The position numbers and the translations under genes were made by a program. 64,000 nt of DNA from Tricholoma matsutake (lineage: Eukaryota > Basidiomycota > Agaricomycetes > Agaricales > Tricholomataceae): assembly GCA_026075535.2 (NCBI GenBank), contig AP026544.2, forward strand, positions 2,604,001 to 2,668,000, read 5' to 3'. The notes under the pieces are model-generated. The model was not told the origin of the DNA. It worked only from the letters and a program-made list of their open reading frames with translations, and did not search any database. This document shows positions 22,501 to 33,947 of this stretch, in pieces. Numbering within the stretch: the first letter of the stretch is position 1; every line of letters starts with the position of its first letter.

Positions 22501-24076
22501 CATGACCCAGACGACGATGCCATGTCTCGAGAGTAGGGGTATTGTGAACCATTAGTGTGTGATCAGCCTGGGCCAATGCAATGTTGAGTGTGTAAAGCTT
22601 TCTAGATATGTGCAATCCACGAGCTATGAAGGCCCCGGAGGATTTATCAGTGAACCAGCATGTGTTACTGTCAAAATGTGTGACAGTGTTAGAGTCGTCA
22701 GCCAGCATGCCCACTGAGATCAGCCGAACTGCCGATTTTGGGATGTAGAGGGCATTACATAAAATAATTGATGTGCCCCAGGCTATTCTTAGCTGTATAT
22801 CACCAACACTGACAGCATCAATAGATGAACCACTGACACCTCTGACAGAGTGAGGTGAAATGGGTTGTAAGGTGAGGAAGTCAGACTTGTCAGGGGATAT
22901 ATGTACTGTAGCCCCAGAGTCAATAATAAAGGGGAGAGCATCTAAGGTGATGTGTGAGCGACAAGTCTGTGAAAGGGGTTCCACGGTGAGCACATTGTCA
23001 GGGATGGGTGATGTATGGTGTTTCCAGTCCACTGTAGTGGTGAGCTCCTCCTCCACAGCAACCCATCCTTCATATTCCAGTGCATCTGAAGGGTCTAAAG
23101 GCAGTGGGTCGTGAGCAAGCCTGGCAAATTCCGGTGCAGGTGGGGTAGGAATATTGGGGTTGACCATGACAGTGAAGGCATGACCATTAATGTCCTTCAC
23201 AGTAATAGGAACCTTTGTAGTGCCAGCTGGTAAGGATTTCTTCTCATGGGCGGCCCTGCAAGCAGCGATCGACTCCTTGAGTGATTTCCCAGCCATACCA
23301 CTGCCAGATTTAATGCAATATTGTTTCATGTGGCCAAGTTTCCCACAGTTAGCATTGGTGCAGATTGGTGTGCTAGGGAGCTTGGAAGATTTGGACTGTG
23401 CGGTAAAAGTGGCATGGTTTTTGGAACCACCACACTGATCATTCTCAAGTAGTGATTGTTCGTTCTCCAGAAATAATTTGATATCCTTTGAGCCATATGG
23501 AGCTGAGAGGGAAGAAGCGGCAATATCCCATGAAATAATGGAGCAAGCATGTGGAAAATTATCACTAAGGGAATTAAGGAGAGCAATGCAACAAAGAAGA
23601 TCAGCCTGTATATCACCCATGGCAAAAGTGCGTTCAATTAACGCGCAAATCTTTTCTGCCATCTCGGGGAGTGGTGTGTCCTTCGTACACTGGATGGAAA
23701 GTGCTTGTTGTAAGAGCTGGACCTGCTGAATGGGGCCTTACTTCTGGTGATGGTCCTGGAGAATTTTCCAGTTTGCATCAGGGCCTACTTTAATGTCCAG
23801 GAATTTATGCTCAGACAGAGAGACGCTGGACACGATAAACGCATATGCGAGGCAGGAATTCGCCTTCCAGTTGGCAAGTGCTCAGAGTTCGGTAGAAGTG
23901 GGCTCAGGTATTCCGCCCATAACATACTCATAAAGGCTGTTTAATGATAAAGCAATAATAATCTCCTTGCACCATTCTTTGTAATTTGATTTAAGTTTGT
24001 TGAGCTTCTCCCCGGTATATTGCACAGAAAGTTTGATAGGGGAAACGGACGGGGGATCAACAGTATTGGTACCCAT
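19563..24076 (-). pseudogene. Copia-1 gag-pol polyprotein, decayed
   Basis: Gag starts at 24076. A zinc knuckle (CTNANCGKLGHMKQYC) lies near 23350-23300, the protease has DSGA (IIDSGATVHISP), and a pre-integrase HHCC region (WHRRLGHANY, CDSCVLGKQ) follows. The integrase core has VWVDLSGPH, a TDNSELKS strand and GHVERMHR. The RT has VDIKMAFLYG and the catalytic VHVDDY, and RNase H has SDSDWANC and EAEYIAA. Two reading frames are needed: a one-base loss in an A run near 21790 separates integrase end from RT. In-frame stops include TGA near 23882, 21300, 21090 and 19743, TAA near 23739 and TAG at 20694. Not functional as it stands. Confidence 0.9.
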
Positions 24077-24286
24077 GATAGAAAACCGAGGTCAGTGGAC
24101 GACAAGTGTGCAAAGGGAGATGAGAGAGATGCAATGGTAGAGCAGCCGGGTCCGTGAAAGACAAAGGAATTGATCCGAGATCAAAAATGATCGGGGAAAC
24201 AGATCAGAAGGTATGATGAAGCAGAACGTCGAGTGGCTAGGATACTTTCTCCTGTTGTTCAAAGATGATGAGAATGGCCCATAACC

Positions 24287-24632
24287 TGTAGAAAGTGAAT
24301 CCTAGTATAAACAACTCAGTCTCTGGATAAGTGACTTTATTAATCTGTACTATACCTAGTATAAACAACTGTTGTAGTAGAGTAAGTACACGTCAATAAA
24401 TATGTATAGTAAATATAGCTCACCTCAGTCTCTGGATAAGTGACTGAGGTGATAAAGTAAACTACTGAAGATATATATACGTGTAATGCATAACAAAAGG
24501 ATGTGTGTCAAAGGAAAAGAGACAAGGGGAAACTTAAACACGAACCGACCACGTGGATCAAAGGGAATGCTAAAAATAGCACACACATCAAACACATCAA
24601 AAGCATTATGGACTCACGGTGTGATTCCAACA
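24287..24632 (-). repeat. Copia-1 5' LTR
   Basis: Partner of 19174-19519, with the same termini. It is the promoter-bearing LTR for the minus-strand transcript. Confidence 0.92.
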
Positions 24633-24637
24633 AGCAC

Positions 24638-24897
24638 CGCATGCTCACTCTGTTGACCCTGCACTGCGTGCACGTTCGGACATCCTCACACCATGCACAG
24701 TGACGATTCAAACTTCATAGTGTTAGAGCCACATCATGTGCTCTAACCCCCTATACCTAGCGAAGAGTCTGAGCCGCAGAGACATCTCCTATTTCAGGAC
24801 CTCTCTGCTTCTCACTCTCTCCTAGGTAAGGGTTTTCATCTTAGAGTTTCTCACTACTTTCTAGTGTCGTCACTCCGTGTAACTCTCAGATATTTTT
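24638..24897 (+). repeat. Right part of duplicated block (with 19103-19173)
   Basis: It continues the block interrupted by Copia-1 and ends with CAGATATTTTTGTATT. It includes the palindrome-like TTAGAGC...GTGCTCTAA near 24723-24745. Together with 19103-19173 it matches 25124-25472 over about 335 bp. Confidence 0.85.
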
Positions 24898-25123
24898 GTA
24901 TTTCAATCTACACATCATACCTCATATGACGAGTGATGCGCACATGGCTTACATGGCTTACTTTGGACAATTGGTCGCTCCCAAAGGGAGCGCCTCAGCT
25001 ACACAAACTGACTCTACTGGAACGACTTCAGGACAGATCCCAGGGGCCCAACCTCCACAAACAATCACTGCTGGAGTGGATGGGGGACTTGCAACCAATC
25101 GTTCAGCAGGTAACCAGGTCAGA

Positions 25124-25472
25124 GGTCTGATCGTGGTGATGCTCGCACCCTTTCTCTCTGGCACTGCTGTGCATTGCACACCATCTCTAGCACCACATGC
25201 TCGCTCTGTTGACCCTGCACTGCATGCACATTCAGACATCCTCACACAGTGCACAGCAACGATTCAAACTTCATAGTGTTAGAGCCATGTCATGTGCTCT
25301 AACCCCCTATACCTAGTGAAGAGTCTGAGCCACAGAGACATCTCCTATTTCAGGACCTCTCTGCTTATCACTCTCTCCTAGGTAAGGGTTTTCATCTTAG
25401 AGTTCACCTCTCTGCTTCTCACTACTTTCTAGTGTCGTCACTCCATGTAACTCTCAGATATTTTTGTATTCT
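25124..25472 (+). repeat. Uninterrupted sister copy of the duplicated block
   Basis: The sequence runs unbroken through CCATCTCTAGCACCACATG, exactly where Copia-1 split the other copy, so it preserves the empty insertion site. The two blocks flank about 225 bp and could be the LTR pair of a small non-autonomous element (TRIM-like). However, I could not define clean TG...CA ends or a matching target duplication. A short tandem addition (about 20 bp, CACCTCTCTGCTTCTCAC) distinguishes this copy. Confidence 0.8.
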
Positions 25473-26425
25473 TACTGGCCCAAGGGGGTGTTGGCACACA
25501 AATGCTGGACATACATGGGGGGAGGGAGGTATCGTGTAGGTTGTTAAAAAAAATTGATGTCAAATTATATATGTGTAAATTGAGTGGTATAGCATGTAAA
25601 GGAAGTAAAATTACATTGTCATATACCTTTGAAGCACCTAGACAAAGATGAAGGAGCAAAACCATTGAACTTTGATGGCAAACTCAACTCCACACTGATG
25701 GCTCAACAACCCAGCATTAATATTGAACTCATAACAAGGATTGTGCAATTGCAAAGTTGATGGAGTTCTATGCTTGTCTGGACTCAGTGTAATTCCAAGG
25801 AAGACAAAGCCCCTCACAGACTGGCCCTCAAGCAACTTGTCACACAAGCAATGTGTAGGTAGGCATAATAATTTCAATTACTCACAGTATGGGGTTCATG
25901 GGTCCATATACATGGAAGAACTCATGGTGGTAGAAATGAGGTAGAAAATAATCACAACCTAGCCCACTTATATACCTCCACAGAAGCTGATGAGGTTCAA
26001 GACCTTGAGGCTGAGGAGACTCAGAAGGAATGCTCACTCAGCCTTGGCCCTTGACACTTGTTCTCACTTGAAGAATACTTACCTGAGTACTTGGCTGAGT
26101 GAGAGTCAGTAGATGCATTATGCTACTCCAATAAGGTTTGTACAATGTATGTGAACAGATCATGACTGCAATTTTAGGTCAAGGAGAGTGGTTCACTGTT
26201 TCACAATAATTTAGTAAAATTAACAAATTGGTTGACATCAAATTAGTAAGCACAACATACCATATATGGGAATAACATACCCAATATGGCAGGAGGGGGG
26301 TGGGGAGGGGGGTCTGAGAGGTGGCTTAAAAAAAAAACTGAGTGGATATATGAATTTTGGGTCCTGACACCCCCTTGTACTGACCTCGAATATTTTATGC
26401 AACCCTGGTGGTGACAACTAACACA
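25473..26425. other. Interval without supported gene; possible inverted termini
   Basis: No coding signal. CCAAGGGGGTGTTGG near 25480 and its near-complement CCTGACACCCCCTTGTAC near 26365 are in inverted orientation and could be termini of a roughly 0.9 kb element, but the match is short and imperfect. Confidence 0.3.
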
Positions 26426-26435
26426 TGTCCTATCT

Positions 26436-26557
26436 CACCTGACCTTCCCAGCCTCGTGCAACTATGGGAGATGGTGATGGGGGCTGTGATGGATGTTGCA
26501 TCAACAGGCAGGGGTGGATGCCCACTATTAATAGGCTCGTGATGTGGGAAGGTCAGG
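26436..26557. mobile_element. 122 bp MITE with 10 bp TSD
   Basis: The left end CACCTGACCTTCCCA and right end TGGGAAGGTCAGG form an inverted repeat of about 13 bp. They are flanked by identical TGTCCTATCT copies at 26426-26435 and 26558-26567. A 9-10 bp target duplication suggests a Mutator-like origin, but the superfamily is inferred only from TSD length. Confidence 0.7.
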
Positions 26558-26567
26558 TGTCCTATCT

Positions 26568-27182
26568 ATATTAGCTACTTGGAGCGAAATTTGAGAAAAC
26601 TACTATTTATAGCATTTTTCCCAATGCCTGACCCCATGTGCAGATAAACATGCCACAAAATGGCCTCAAAAAGAAATAATCTAGATGAGACATTTGGGTT
26701 CAGGTATTTTGAGGGTTTGTCGGGGTCCACAAGTGACAGTCACAATGTTGCCAGCAAAGACTGCCAAAAGTGGTTGCTTGTGAAAACCTGAAAACACAGG
26801 TTCATTGACCTGATATCAGCTGGGACATTTCTGAAAGTCTCCTCACCAACCCAGACCTGCATGGGTTGAAGAACTGCTAGTGTACAAGTCAACAGCCTCT
26901 GCCTCTCATCTACCGACCCCATCACAACATAGTGTGAGTGGTTCCCAATCTTTCAGTTGGTCGAACCATCAGGAATTGAGTTGCAATGATAGGACCCCCA
27001 ATCATGCTATGTCTCAGAATCTCGACCTGGTCATAGCTCAGTACAGTCATGCAAAACTTCCTGGAGTGAAACATTGGGCAATTGTGGTTGTTACAAACTG
27101 AAAGCTTTTGAAGGGTATAGCATTCCAGGTGATGGGTTCAACTAGTACTTATGAGGTCAAACAACCCAAGGAGGTTGAGCTT
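26568..27182. other. Interval without supported gene
   Basis: Only short frames without motifs. The last five bases, AGCTT (27178-27182), are the expected left target duplication of Copia-2; the right partner is not identifiable because that element is truncated. Confidence 0.4.
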
Positions 27183-27544
27183 TGTTGGATTAGCAAGCTG
27201 TGCTCCGTTCCAAGCACCATTCCATGAAATGCTCGTATGTACCCGTACTTCCTTATTCGACCCCTTGTTGCCTTTGATGTACACCTAACTACTGTACCTT
27301 ACGACACAGTTAGTTGTAGTTTATAACTTTGTTACTTTTCGTAACCTCACCTTAGCTGTTGTGCTCTCGCTCTCATGTGCAAACACTGAGGTGAATACTT
27401 TTACCTTACTTTATTTATATTCTTGTACTTACATTTACCTTTAGTCTCATAACACTACATTTAGGTAAATATATTTAGCTGTTGTGCTCTTGCTCTCGCA
27501 CGCAAACACTGAGTCTCGTAACACTACGTTTAGCTACTCTTACA
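27183..27544 (+). repeat. Copia-2 5' LTR
   Basis: It begins TGTTGGATTAG and ends CTCTTACA, 362 bp. It holds an internal duplication of about 125 bp period: TTAGCTGTTGTGCTCT near 27351 and again near 27475, and CATAACACTACATTTAG near 27448 with a CpG-bearing variant near 27517. Confidence 0.8.
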
Positions 27545-27572
27545 GGTTATTGGGCCCTGATCCCCTGCTGAA

Positions 27573-30500
27573 ATGTCAACTACTCTGACTACTACTGACC
27601 TCCTCCCTTCATCTGTCCCTAAGCTCAAGCCTTCTGGCCTGAACTGGATGATCTTCAAGCTCCATTTCCAGGATGCACTTGATGCCAAGGGCTTCTGGGG
27701 CCATTTTGATGGCACCACTCCCTGTCCCACTGTTGGTTCTCCAGCTACTGACACTGAAACAGAAGCTCTCACCCTCTGGAACAAGAATGAGTGTACCGCA
27801 AAGTCCCTGCTCACACAGAAGATCCCTGACTCCACATTGATCCTTGTGCACAGCCACACATGCGTGAAGGATCGTTGGGAGGTGATTGTCACAGAGTTTT
27901 CGGAGAAGGGCATGTTTGCCCAAACTGAACTTCATCCCAAGTTCCTGCAGTCAAAGAGCCCCGAAAAAGGCAATGTTCGGGAGTTTCTTGATCAGCTTCA
28001 TGTCGAACATGAGAAGCTCACCACCATCAGTACCACTATCAAGGAAAAGGACTATCGGTCCACCATTATCAGCTGTCTCCCCCCTTCCCTTGCCAACTTT
28101 GCCTCTAGTCTTGTTGCTGCTGCCCGTGTCAATGACCCAAAGAAGGAAGTGAAGCCAGACACCCTCATTTCCATTATCTCCAAGGAGTACAAGCGTAATG
28201 CCACACACCGCTCAAATTGCAGCAAAGCAACAAAGGCAGATAGCCAGGATGAAGCTTTAGCTGTCACTCCTTGGAATGGGAAGTCAAAGAAACCTTGGGG
28301 CATATGCTGGAACTGTGGGGAGAAAGGTCACTTCAAGGACAAGTGCACAAAGCCGCCAAAGTTCTCAGGTGGTGAAAAGGGCACCTTGTCCAAAAAGGGG
28401 GGCTCAGCCAATGCCGCTATACAGTCCAATTCTGATTCTGAGGCTGAAGCAGCATTCTTTGTTGAAATGCATTTCAGCTTCAATGATGATGACTCATTGC
28501 CTGACTTGCAGGCTGTGTCTAATTCTTCAGAGGGATCGGATGTGGAGGATATGCCTGATAGTGAAGATGATTGGTTTTCAGAGGTGGCTGAGAACGAGAT
28601 AGTGGATTGCAACTGGTTTTCTGAGGAGTTACCTGAGGCTGATTGGAGCAGCTCGCTCATCAGTGTTGACTCGGGCTCAGAAAGTGTTGACTCAGATGTC
28701 ATAGCACATGTTGGTGCTGATAACGACCCTGTGGACTCACCTCGTGCCGAAATATTTGACTCTGGAACTTCACAACATCTTTCCCCTTATCGAAATGATA
28801 TCGAAAACTTCATGACAATTTCCCCAAAACATTTCAAGGCTGCAAATAAACATGGTTTTTTGGCTGTTGGAAAGGGGGAGTTGGTGGTTGACATACCTAA
28901 TGGTGCTGTCAGTTCTGATTTGTGACTCACTGAAGTGTTGTATTCTCCTGAGGTGGGGTACACACTTGTCTTGGTTGGCCATCTGGATGATATGGGCTTC
29001 AATGTAACCTTTGGAGGTGGGAAGTGTATCATAACGGGGCTGGGTGGCAAAAAAGTGGGTGAAGTCCCGAAGAATAGTCGTGGACTGTATCGTGTTGACC
29101 ATGAGCCAGAATCTGCCTGCGCAGCAGAGGAGGTACTCACGTTGGATCAACTGCACTGTCGCCTTGGACACATATCTCCAAATGTGGCAAAGAAGCTTGC
29201 CCAGGATGGTTTCATCACAGGTCTTTGACTTGGGACCACAGCATTGGGCGAGGATTTCTTTTGCGAGTCTTGTGTGTATGCGAAGGCTACTCGGAAGCCT
29301 GTTGCGAAGACTCGACAGGGGGAGCATGCAATGGAGTTTGGAGCTGAAGTTCACTCTGATTTGTGGGGACCAGCTCCGGTGGCTACAAAAGGTGGAAGGC
29401 ATTATTATGTTATGTTTGTCGATGATTCAACTCGTTTTACACACCTTCGCCTTCTCGCCAAGAAATCCGATGCTCCCAATGCCTACAAAGAGTACGAGGC
29501 CTGGTGAGAGATGCAGATGAAGAAACCTATCAAGGTTTTGCACTCAGATCATGGCGGTGAATACATGGGGAAGGAATTCATGCTGTACCTGAAGTCCAAA
29601 GGTACTGAGCAGAAACTCACAGTTCACGACACGCCGCAGGAAAATGGAGTTGCTGAGCATCAAAATCGCACGATCGTGGAGCACATTCAGGTGCTGCTGC
29701 ATGCAAGTGGTCTCCCGAGGATGCTGTGGGGTGAAGCTGCACATCATGTTGTTTGGTTGATGAACCAAACATTGACAAAGGCTGTAGCTGGTAAAACCCC
29801 TTTCGAGGCTGCATTTGGAAAGAAACCGGACCTGAGGAATGTTCATGAGTGGGGTGAAAAGTGTTGGGTGCACATCGAGGGTGGGGATAAACTTGGTGGC
29901 CGTGTGAGGGAAGGTCGTTGGATTGGTATCGACGACAAGAGCAATGGATCCCATGTGTATTGGCCTGACAGTCAAACTGTGACCACGGAACACAATGTCT
30001 ACTTTGACAAAATGTGTATGTCAGCAGGACGTCTCGAGGGGGAGGATTTTGACTTTGTCGAGTCGTCCTCTAACCCACTTACCTCGGCACCATCAACCTC
30101 AACTGTTCCACCTCCCACCACTGCGGCTCCTGCACCTGCTCAGCCCGAAACACCTCCTGAAGTTGAACTTCCTGCTAGGCGCATTTGAAAACCCAGCCGG
30201 CATATCCAGGACATCCTTTCTGGGCATGGAGTTAGCTCTGCAAGACCTTCCGACCCCCAGATCACATCTGGAATCCAGTTGCTGACAGCTGTGTTTGAGG
30301 GGGAGGGAACAGCAGATTGGATCATGGCTGCTGACTTTGCTGAGGAGTATGCAATGGCTGCTGAAACTAGTGATGTTGAAGCTTTGGAGCCAAGGTCTTT
30401 GGCTGAAGCAAAGCGCCGTCCTGACTGGCCGCTGTGGGAGAAGGCCATCTATGAAGAGTTGGCAACTCTAAAGGAGATGGGGACCTACGAGCTTGTTGAA

Positions 30501-31541
30501 CCACCTGCAGATGCGAACATTGTTGGTTCGAAGTGGGTTTTTTGAGCGAAGAAGGATGCAGCCAGAAATGTTGTTCGCTACAAAGGTCATCTTGTTGCTC
30601 AAGGTTTCTCCCAAGTTCCCGGTGTTGATTACTTTGACACATTCGCTCCTGTTGCGAAACTTGCCTCCATCCGCACTGTTCTTGCCATGGCTGCCCATTT
30701 GGATCTCGAGCTTCATCAAATTGACATCAAAGGCGCCTATCTGAATGGCGAACTCACCTCGCGCGAACAGATCTACATGAAACAACCTCCTGGCTATCCA
30801 GCTCCCAACTCCACTGGCCAAGTCTGGCACCTTCGCAAAACCCTCTATGGCCTCAAACAGTCTGGACGTTGTTGGTATCACAAACTCATTGGTATCCTCG
30901 AAAAGCTTGTATTTTCTCATTGTGATGTTGATCAGGCAGTCTTCTTTCGTCATGAGGGACGAAATCTCATTGTAATTCTTGTTCATGTTGATGATTGCAC
31001 AATTGCAGCCTCAACAATCATCCTAGTGTCAAACTTCAAAAAGAACATTGCCCAACATGTCGAAACCACTGACCTTGGTGAACTTCACTGGCTCCTGGGC
31101 ATTGAAATTTGCCATGACCATGAACATCACACCATCTGCATCTCCCAGCATTCCTACATCGACTCCATCATCCGTCGATACAACTTCCAAGACCTCAAAC
31201 TGGCATCCACCCCCATGGAAACCCACATTTGTCTTTCAACTGCTCAAGCACCTTCTACCACTGCCGAATTTGCCCAGATGCGTGATATCCCATACCACAA
31301 AGCTGTTGGTTCGCTTATGTATGCCTCGCTTGGCACTCGCCCAGATATTTCTTTCGCAGTCCAAACCGTCTCGCGTTTTTTGATCAAACCTGGCTGGGCA
31401 CACTGGGAAGCCGTCAAATGCATCTTCCGTTACTTGAAGGGCATGAACGACCTCTGGTTGACGTATGGTGGATCTGAGGGGGAGTTAACAGGGTTTGCCA
31501 ATGCTGATGGAAATATGGCATTGAAGGGTGGATGTGGTTGA
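27573..31541 (+). pseudogene. Copia-2 gag-pol, one frame broken by five TGA codons
   Basis: A single reading frame runs 1323 codons. Its only interruptions are TGA at 28923, 29226, 29505, 30186 and 30543. Gag carries a zinc knuckle (CWNCGEKGHFKDKC, about residue 248). The protease motif is FDSGTSQH. Pre-integrase and integrase follow (LHCRLGHISPN, CESCVYAK, HSDLWGP, HSDHGGEYMG, ENGVAEHQN). The RT has YKGHLVAQGFSQ, IDIKGAYLNG and VHVDDC, and RNase H begins but stops after TGFANADG. Each TGA sits where arginine is expected in related proteins (for example SKWVF-stop-AKKDA), so each is explained by CGA to TGA. Confidence 0.9.
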
Positions 31542-31545
31542 TAGT

Positions 31546-32267
31546 CGGTCCCAACTCATCTAGGCTGAGGTGGAGGGGGTACCTCTGTGGGTCATTCCTG
31601 GCCACATACTTTGTGAGGTTGACGATCTTTGTCATCAGGGGCTATGGTTGGTGGGGGATACTGGCTGCTTTCATGACTCATTCATTATTCAGGATGCCAA
31701 GGTTATAGTCATTCACTTTGCTTGGTCTACTTCTCCTTGAAGTCCATCGATCTCGTCAAGTAATTGTTCTACCGCCACTTGAGCTAGGATATCTTGCTGC
31801 AAAAATCTGAGGAATGTTCCATCTATTCTGACCTTCTCCAATCGTTGGGTGAGTCCCTTGATTGTATCATCCCGTTGATTGTTGACTTGGATACGCGATG
31901 GTTCATCAACATCCATCGCGCCATACATTCATTGAGGTGTTTGGCATGCAGGTGATCTCAATTGTCCACATTGGTACCTTTCTGGTGAGTAGTGGTCTCT
32001 TCCCCCTGCAGAGTTCACTCTGGAACTCTGCTGACCCCTCCTAGTTCCTCTGCCACAACTGTCAGTGCTGGATGCATGCGAGTATGAGCATTGCATGTTG
32101 ATGTTCTGGTTCTTTTGGTATGTTGATTCTGTTGTAACTTGTTGTCGATGGTTAACAAGTGTGAATTGGCAGAAAGAAAAAACTTTCTTTGGATGTGAAG
32201 TTGAGTTGGATTACATAATTTCACACAGTTCGGAGATTTCCTCAATCAGTTATTTTTGGTGCTTGGA
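31546..32267. other. Interval after truncated Copia-2; one small ORF
   Basis: A 71-codon minus-strand frame at 31713-31928 starts MYGAMDVDEPSRIQ and is rich in charged helix-forming residues (QRLEKVRIDGTFLRFLQQDI), so it could be a coiled coil or a gag-type fragment. No family was recognised and no other gene is supported here. Confidence 0.35.
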
Positions 32268-33111
32268 TAGTGTTTAAAGGTCCAGTGACTCCAGTTCCAG
32301 TCTGTAGGACCGAAAAAAAGACCGAAACTGAACTGAACTGGACCAATTAGGATGGGACCAGTGGTCTATTTATGGACCGGTCTTTTTCAGTCCAGTTGCT
32401 GGTCTTTCGTTTTGAAAAATATAGTAGGGCCCATGAAAAACCAGTTAAAACTGGTTGCCACCAGTCTTTCGTCTCAACATATGTTGGACCTTACTCCCAC
32501 ACATATTTACTTTATTTTCAGTCCCTGGATCATCAAAAATGGTAAAGAATTGGTTGAGATATGACCAAAAACATCTTTGTATGAGTATTTTGTTGTATCA
32601 TAACAACTTTGATTGCATTGCTTATTACCTGAGCTATAATTTTTTTTGTACAGCTATATGACATTATAAAAGTAACAGCAACACACCTAATCATCTGTAC
32701 CATGGGATTTTATTAATATAATAGCCCAAATGAGTGCAACTACAAACTACAAATTACAAACTACAAACCGCAACTTGAATGCATGTCCTTTCAGTTTTGG
32801 CCATATCTCAGTCAAATCTTGATGGAATTGCTTGAATGTTAGATTGGTCTATGGAGCATTACAATTTCTATCTATGAATATAATATATATGAGGTATTTG
32901 TTGAGATACATATGGGTTATTTGGCACAATAAATGTTATGACAAAAGACCAGTCTGAACCAGTCTTTTTTCGGTCCATGGACCGATTAGGACCAGTCCTA
33001 AAGGGTCTGGTTGTGGTCCTCCAATATCTGTGTTGGTCCTAGACCAGTTGCGGTTGCCAGTTGCCCCATTTGGAAGTCAAAAACTGGACTGGACTGGACC
33101 TTTAAACACTA
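32268..33111. mobile_element. hAT-like non-autonomous element (844 bp)
   Basis: The two ends are a perfect 19 bp inverted repeat, TAGTGTTTAAAGGTCCAGT. Subterminal regions are full of short repeats of the ACCAGT/ACTGGT type, as in hAT elements. There is no transposase frame. The flanks TGCTTGGA and ATTGCATT do not match, so the 8 bp target duplication is lost or the insertion was rearranged. Assignment rests on similarity of the termini to 58450-60259, which does have an 8 bp duplication. Confidence 0.75.
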
Positions 33112-33947
33112 ATTGCATTCAAAATAACATGTTTGCCACCCTGGACAAAACATTTAGCACAGTGGGTGGTGGTGGAGTGGTGGTAGTGGTAGAGCCCTGA
33201 TAGAGAGATGAAGGCGGTGGCATCTGATGAGACAAAGAGATGGGAGCAGACAGGAGGATGAGGTTGATGGGAATGCTGAACTTGACAATTTTCTATCAAA
33301 TTCAACATACATGTGACTTGACATTAGGGCAGGGTTACTCAGCTTTGCACAAAGATGAAAAGCTGTGGGAACTAACCTGGCCAGCCAGATTCCCATGGTT
33401 CTTTGTGGTTCAACAGCAGTGGATCCTAGAATCTAAAAGGGGTAAATGCTAGGTAGTGCTATATCGAGTGCTGTTGTCATTATGGGCACTATGGGCGCTA
33501 TGTCATTTGGAATGTTTGCTATGTGTGCTATGAATTGATGTGGGAAAGACTGATGCAGTTTGGATAATATCAGTGTGGACATCAGACCAGTCCATGCACT
33601 GTCAGAAAGGGTTACAAACAAGTTACAAATGTGAGAGCCAATGCCCTGAAATGAGCTTACCTTGTTCTTATAAAATTTGGAGTGCATCAATGTAGAGATG
33701 GGGTCATCCTGGACACCTTGGGATAGGCACAACTTAGATCAGAATTTCACCTGAATAATAACACAAAGGACCCTTCCATCATATAAGCAGATGAAAAAGA
33801 CTAGAGAAGCATATACAGGGTTCAAAACCATTTGACAGTCTCAGGGGCATTCTCTAGAATGCAGCTGAGGGCACTTGAAGTCCACTGGATCATCCAGTGA
33901 GTGATCAACCATGTGATGATTCACATCAGAGGACAATGCTGTAATGA
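33112..33947. other. Interval without supported gene
   Basis: No coding or repeat boundary recognised. The last five bases before Gypsy-1, AATGA, should be one copy of its target duplication. Confidence 0.4.

Larger units (their letters stand above)
19174..24632 (-). mobile_element. Copia-1: Ty1/copia retrotransposon with both LTRs and TSD
   Basis: Two 346 bp LTRs bound a 5459 bp element in minus orientation. The 5 bp target duplication AGCAC is perfect (19169-19173 and 24633-24637). The coding order gag, protease, integrase, RT, RNase H marks the copia superfamily. A primer-binding site beginning GGTTATGGGCC (minus strand, just inside the LTR at about 24286) and a purine-rich GAGGAGGAG tract before the 3' LTR (about 19520-19533) complete the structure. 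The LTRs differ at 10 positions, all transitions at CpG sites. Confidence 0.93.
27183..31545 (+). mobile_element. Copia-2: Ty1/copia retrotransposon, 3' truncated
   Basis: A 5' LTR (27183-27544), a primer-binding site beginning GGTTATTGGGCC (27545), and gag-pol on + up to the start of RNase H. Homology stops near 31541 inside the RNase H domain and no second LTR was found, so the 3' end is deleted or replaced. The shared PBS core (GGTTAT then GGGCC) links it to Copia-1, although the proteins differ. Confidence 0.87.

Noticed and set aside
24896..25276. 126-codon frame between duplicated blocks
   Set aside because: It runs into the repeated block and has no recognisable motif; kept only as part of the TRIM-like suggestion.
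25480..26385. 0.9 kb element bounded by AAGGGGGTGT-type inverted ends
   Set aside because: The inverted match is about 11 bp with mismatches and no target duplication was found, so it is mentioned only as a possibility.
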